Origin: Cranoglanis bouderius
Taxonomy: Eukaryota > Chordata > Actinopteri > Siluriformes > Cranoglanididae
Direction: 5' to 3'
NCBI GenBank assembly: GCA_023630585.1
Contig: CM042546.1
Span: 23,634,310-23,698,309 of the forward strand
DNA length: 64,000 bases
A program made the translations under genes and the position numbers. The notes under the pieces are model-generated. The model saw only the letters and a list, made by a program, of their open reading frames with translations, searched no databases and was not told the DNA's origin. Shown here one piece after another: positions 62,598-64,000 of this stretch. The first letter of the stretch is position 1. Each line of letters opens with the position of its first letter.

Positions 62598-63655
62598 CTT
62601 CTACCACTTTGTCTTCTGCTCTGTCTTTGCTCTCTTCATCTTCCTCACCACCAGAGTCATCTTACACACCACCATCCTATGCTGTCTAGCTACATTCTCT
62701 CCTACCACTACTTTGCAATTGCTAATCTCCATCAGATTACAGTGTCTGCATAAGATATAGTCCACCTGTGTGCTCCTGCCACCACTCTTATGTCACCCTG
62801 TGTTCCTGCCTCTTCTGAAAGTACGTGTTAACCACAGCCATCTCCATACTTTTAGCAAAGTCTACCAACCTCTGTCCTCCTTACCTGAAGACCAAACCTG
62901 CCCATCACTTCCTCATCACCACTATTCCCTTCACCAACATGTCCATTAAAGTCTGCCCCTATCACCACTCTCTCACATCTGGGAAAACTCTGCATCACTT
63001 CCTCAAGCTCGCTCCAGAATCTGTCTTTCTCCTCTTGCTCACAACCTACTTGTGGAGCGTAAGCACTAACAACATTCAACATCACACCTTCAATTTCCAG
63101 CTTCAGACTCATCAACCTATCTGACACTCTCTTTACCTCCAGAACATTCTTCACAAACTCCTCCTTCAGGATCACTCCTACTCCATTTCTCTTCCTGTCC
63201 ACCCCATGATAAAACAGTTTAAACCCTGCTCCAATGCTTCTAGCCTTGCTCCCTTTCCACCTGGTCTTCTGGACACACAGAATGTCAACTTTCCTCCTCT
63301 GCATCATATCTACCAGCTCTCTGCCTTTACCTGTCATCGTACCAACATTCAAAGTCCCTACTTTCAGTCCTAAACTCCTGCCTTTCCTCCTCTCTCTCTG
63401 CCTATGGACACGCCTTCCTCCTCTAACACACCTTCCTCCTCTCCTTCTTCGACCAACAGTAGCCCAATTTCCACCAGTGCCCTGTAGGTCAACGGCACCG
63501 ATGGCGGTCGTTGTTAACCCAGGCCCCGACCGATCCGGTATGGAAGTCATGTTCGTGATTCGCATATTGAATTTGGCAAAAGTTTTACGTCGGATGCCCT
63601 TCCTGACACAACCCTCTCTATTTATCCGGGCTGGGAACCGGCACAAAAAGTACAC
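62598..63655 (-). pseudogene. RTE endonuclease and linker, frameshifted
   Basis: The endonuclease frame (63655-62852) shows KVGTLNVGTMTGKGRELVDM, VDILCVQKTRWKGSKA, RNGVGVILKE, VVSAYAPQVG and VIGADFNGHVG, the apurinic-type endonuclease blocks. The catalytic Glu position reads Lys (CVQKTRW, usually Q-E-T). The frame breaks after RRTEVGRLC. In the next frame VDFAKSMEMAVVNTYFQKRQ continues, then breaks again before the RT. At least two indels. Confidence 0.85.
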
Positions 63656-63680
63656 TGGCTTATGACCTCCTGTGGCTAGA

Positions 63681-64000
63681 TTGAGTTACAAATGTAATAC
63701 ACATTTAAAAAAATTAAAAAATTTAAAATAATAATAATAATAATAAAATAATAAATAATAAAAATAGTAAAATAAAACAGAGATTTTAAAATCTATTTGC
63801 ATCATGTAACTACTTACTCATGTAAATGCCTACTCAGATAGGCATCATGGCAAGCCCAGCTACTTTTGGATGAAAGAGTTGGCTTTCCCATCCATCGTGC
63901 TTACTGTGGATAAGGGGATTCTTCAATGGCCACATTATTCCCTGATACAGTCTGTTGTGGTAGCACCACACCTTGAACTTTCCTGGAAGCTGGCTTTGGT
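63681..64000. other. flank with (AAT)n-rich stretch
   Basis: 63712-63765 is an AAT-rich simple repeat. The remaining sequence to the window end shows nothing recognisable. Confidence 0.5.

Larger units (their letters stand above)
60452..63680 (-). mobile_element. RTE-clade LINE, near full length, with a chimeric 3' end
   Basis: On the minus strand: a 5' region (ends near AGGAGGTCATAAGCCAGTG), an endonuclease (63655-62852), a frame-broken linker (62852-62598), a long open reverse transcriptase (62597-60567) and a 3' tail (CCGAAAGGAAAAGAAG, to about 60542). After the tail come 59 bp of Tc1 family C sequence (60483-60541) and then a second RTE-type tail (60452-60478). The coding parts suggest recent activity. 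Confidence 0.88.

Overview
The window is nuclear DNA from a ray-finned (teleost) fish. It has two spliced vertebrate genes on the minus strand, AT-rich sequence between them, and a dense load of transposable elements of the kinds that dominate fish genomes: many Tc1/mariner families, RTE and L2/CR1-type LINEs, a DIRS element, hAT-like, THAP-bearing and foldback DNA elements, short LTR elements, and a 5S-rRNA-type SINE. The repeat mix would suit an otophysan fish such as a catfish or characin, but no species can be named from what is here.

Genes. (1) nectin3 (afadin-binding immunoglobulin adhesion receptor) runs on the minus strand from its signal-peptide exon (ATG at 48278) to its stop codon (17587). 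Six coding exons, all bounded by GT-AG junctions in matching phase, add up to exactly 1572 nt, or 523 residues. The protein has a signal peptide, three Ig domains, one membrane segment and a cytoplasmic tail ending in the EWYV afadin-binding motif. Intron 1 is about 22 kb and holds most of the window's nested transposons. (2) diablo (Smac, mitochondrial IAP antagonist) lies 3.9 kb upstream of nectin3 in the same orientation (53988 to 52224). Six coding exons add up to 714 nt, or 237 residues. Its last intron is GC-AG, and its predicted IAP-binding tetrapeptide reads TVPF rather than the mammalian AVPI.

Layout. 1-2.4 kb: Tc1 split by an LTR-like insert. 2.8-5.7 kb: Tc1 split by a 1.5-kb non-autonomous LTR element with 30-bp tandem repeats. 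5.8-6.9 kb: decayed L1/Tx1-type LINE. 7.4-9.9 kb: LINE tail, split by a Tc1, which is split by a THAP-bearing TTAA-target element. 9.9-10.7 kb: deleted Tc1. 11.6-15.3 kb: DIRS element. 15.5-17.4 kb: foldback element and hAT-like fragment. 17.5-48.3 kb: nectin3. Within it, intron 3 has the 5S SINE; intron 2 has a LINE split by a solo LTR, plus a Tc1; intron 1 has Tc1 families A, B, C, F and I, a LINE of 2.8 kb, foldback elements and (TA)n arrays. 48.3-52.2 kb: SINE-like and Tc1 copies. 52.2-54.0 kb: diablo. 54.8-57 kb: decayed repeat split by a Tc1. 57.2-58.6 kb: Tc1. 59.4-60.05 kb: CACTG-ended element. 60.45-63.7 kb: RTE LINE with a long open RT frame and a chimeric 3' end.

No bacterial genes, CRISPR arrays or operons are present. 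The most notable observations are the unusual Smac motif, the layered transposon insertions and the RTE copy whose 3' end carries Tc1 sequence. All coordinates were read by eye; most transposon limits away from clear termini are approximate.
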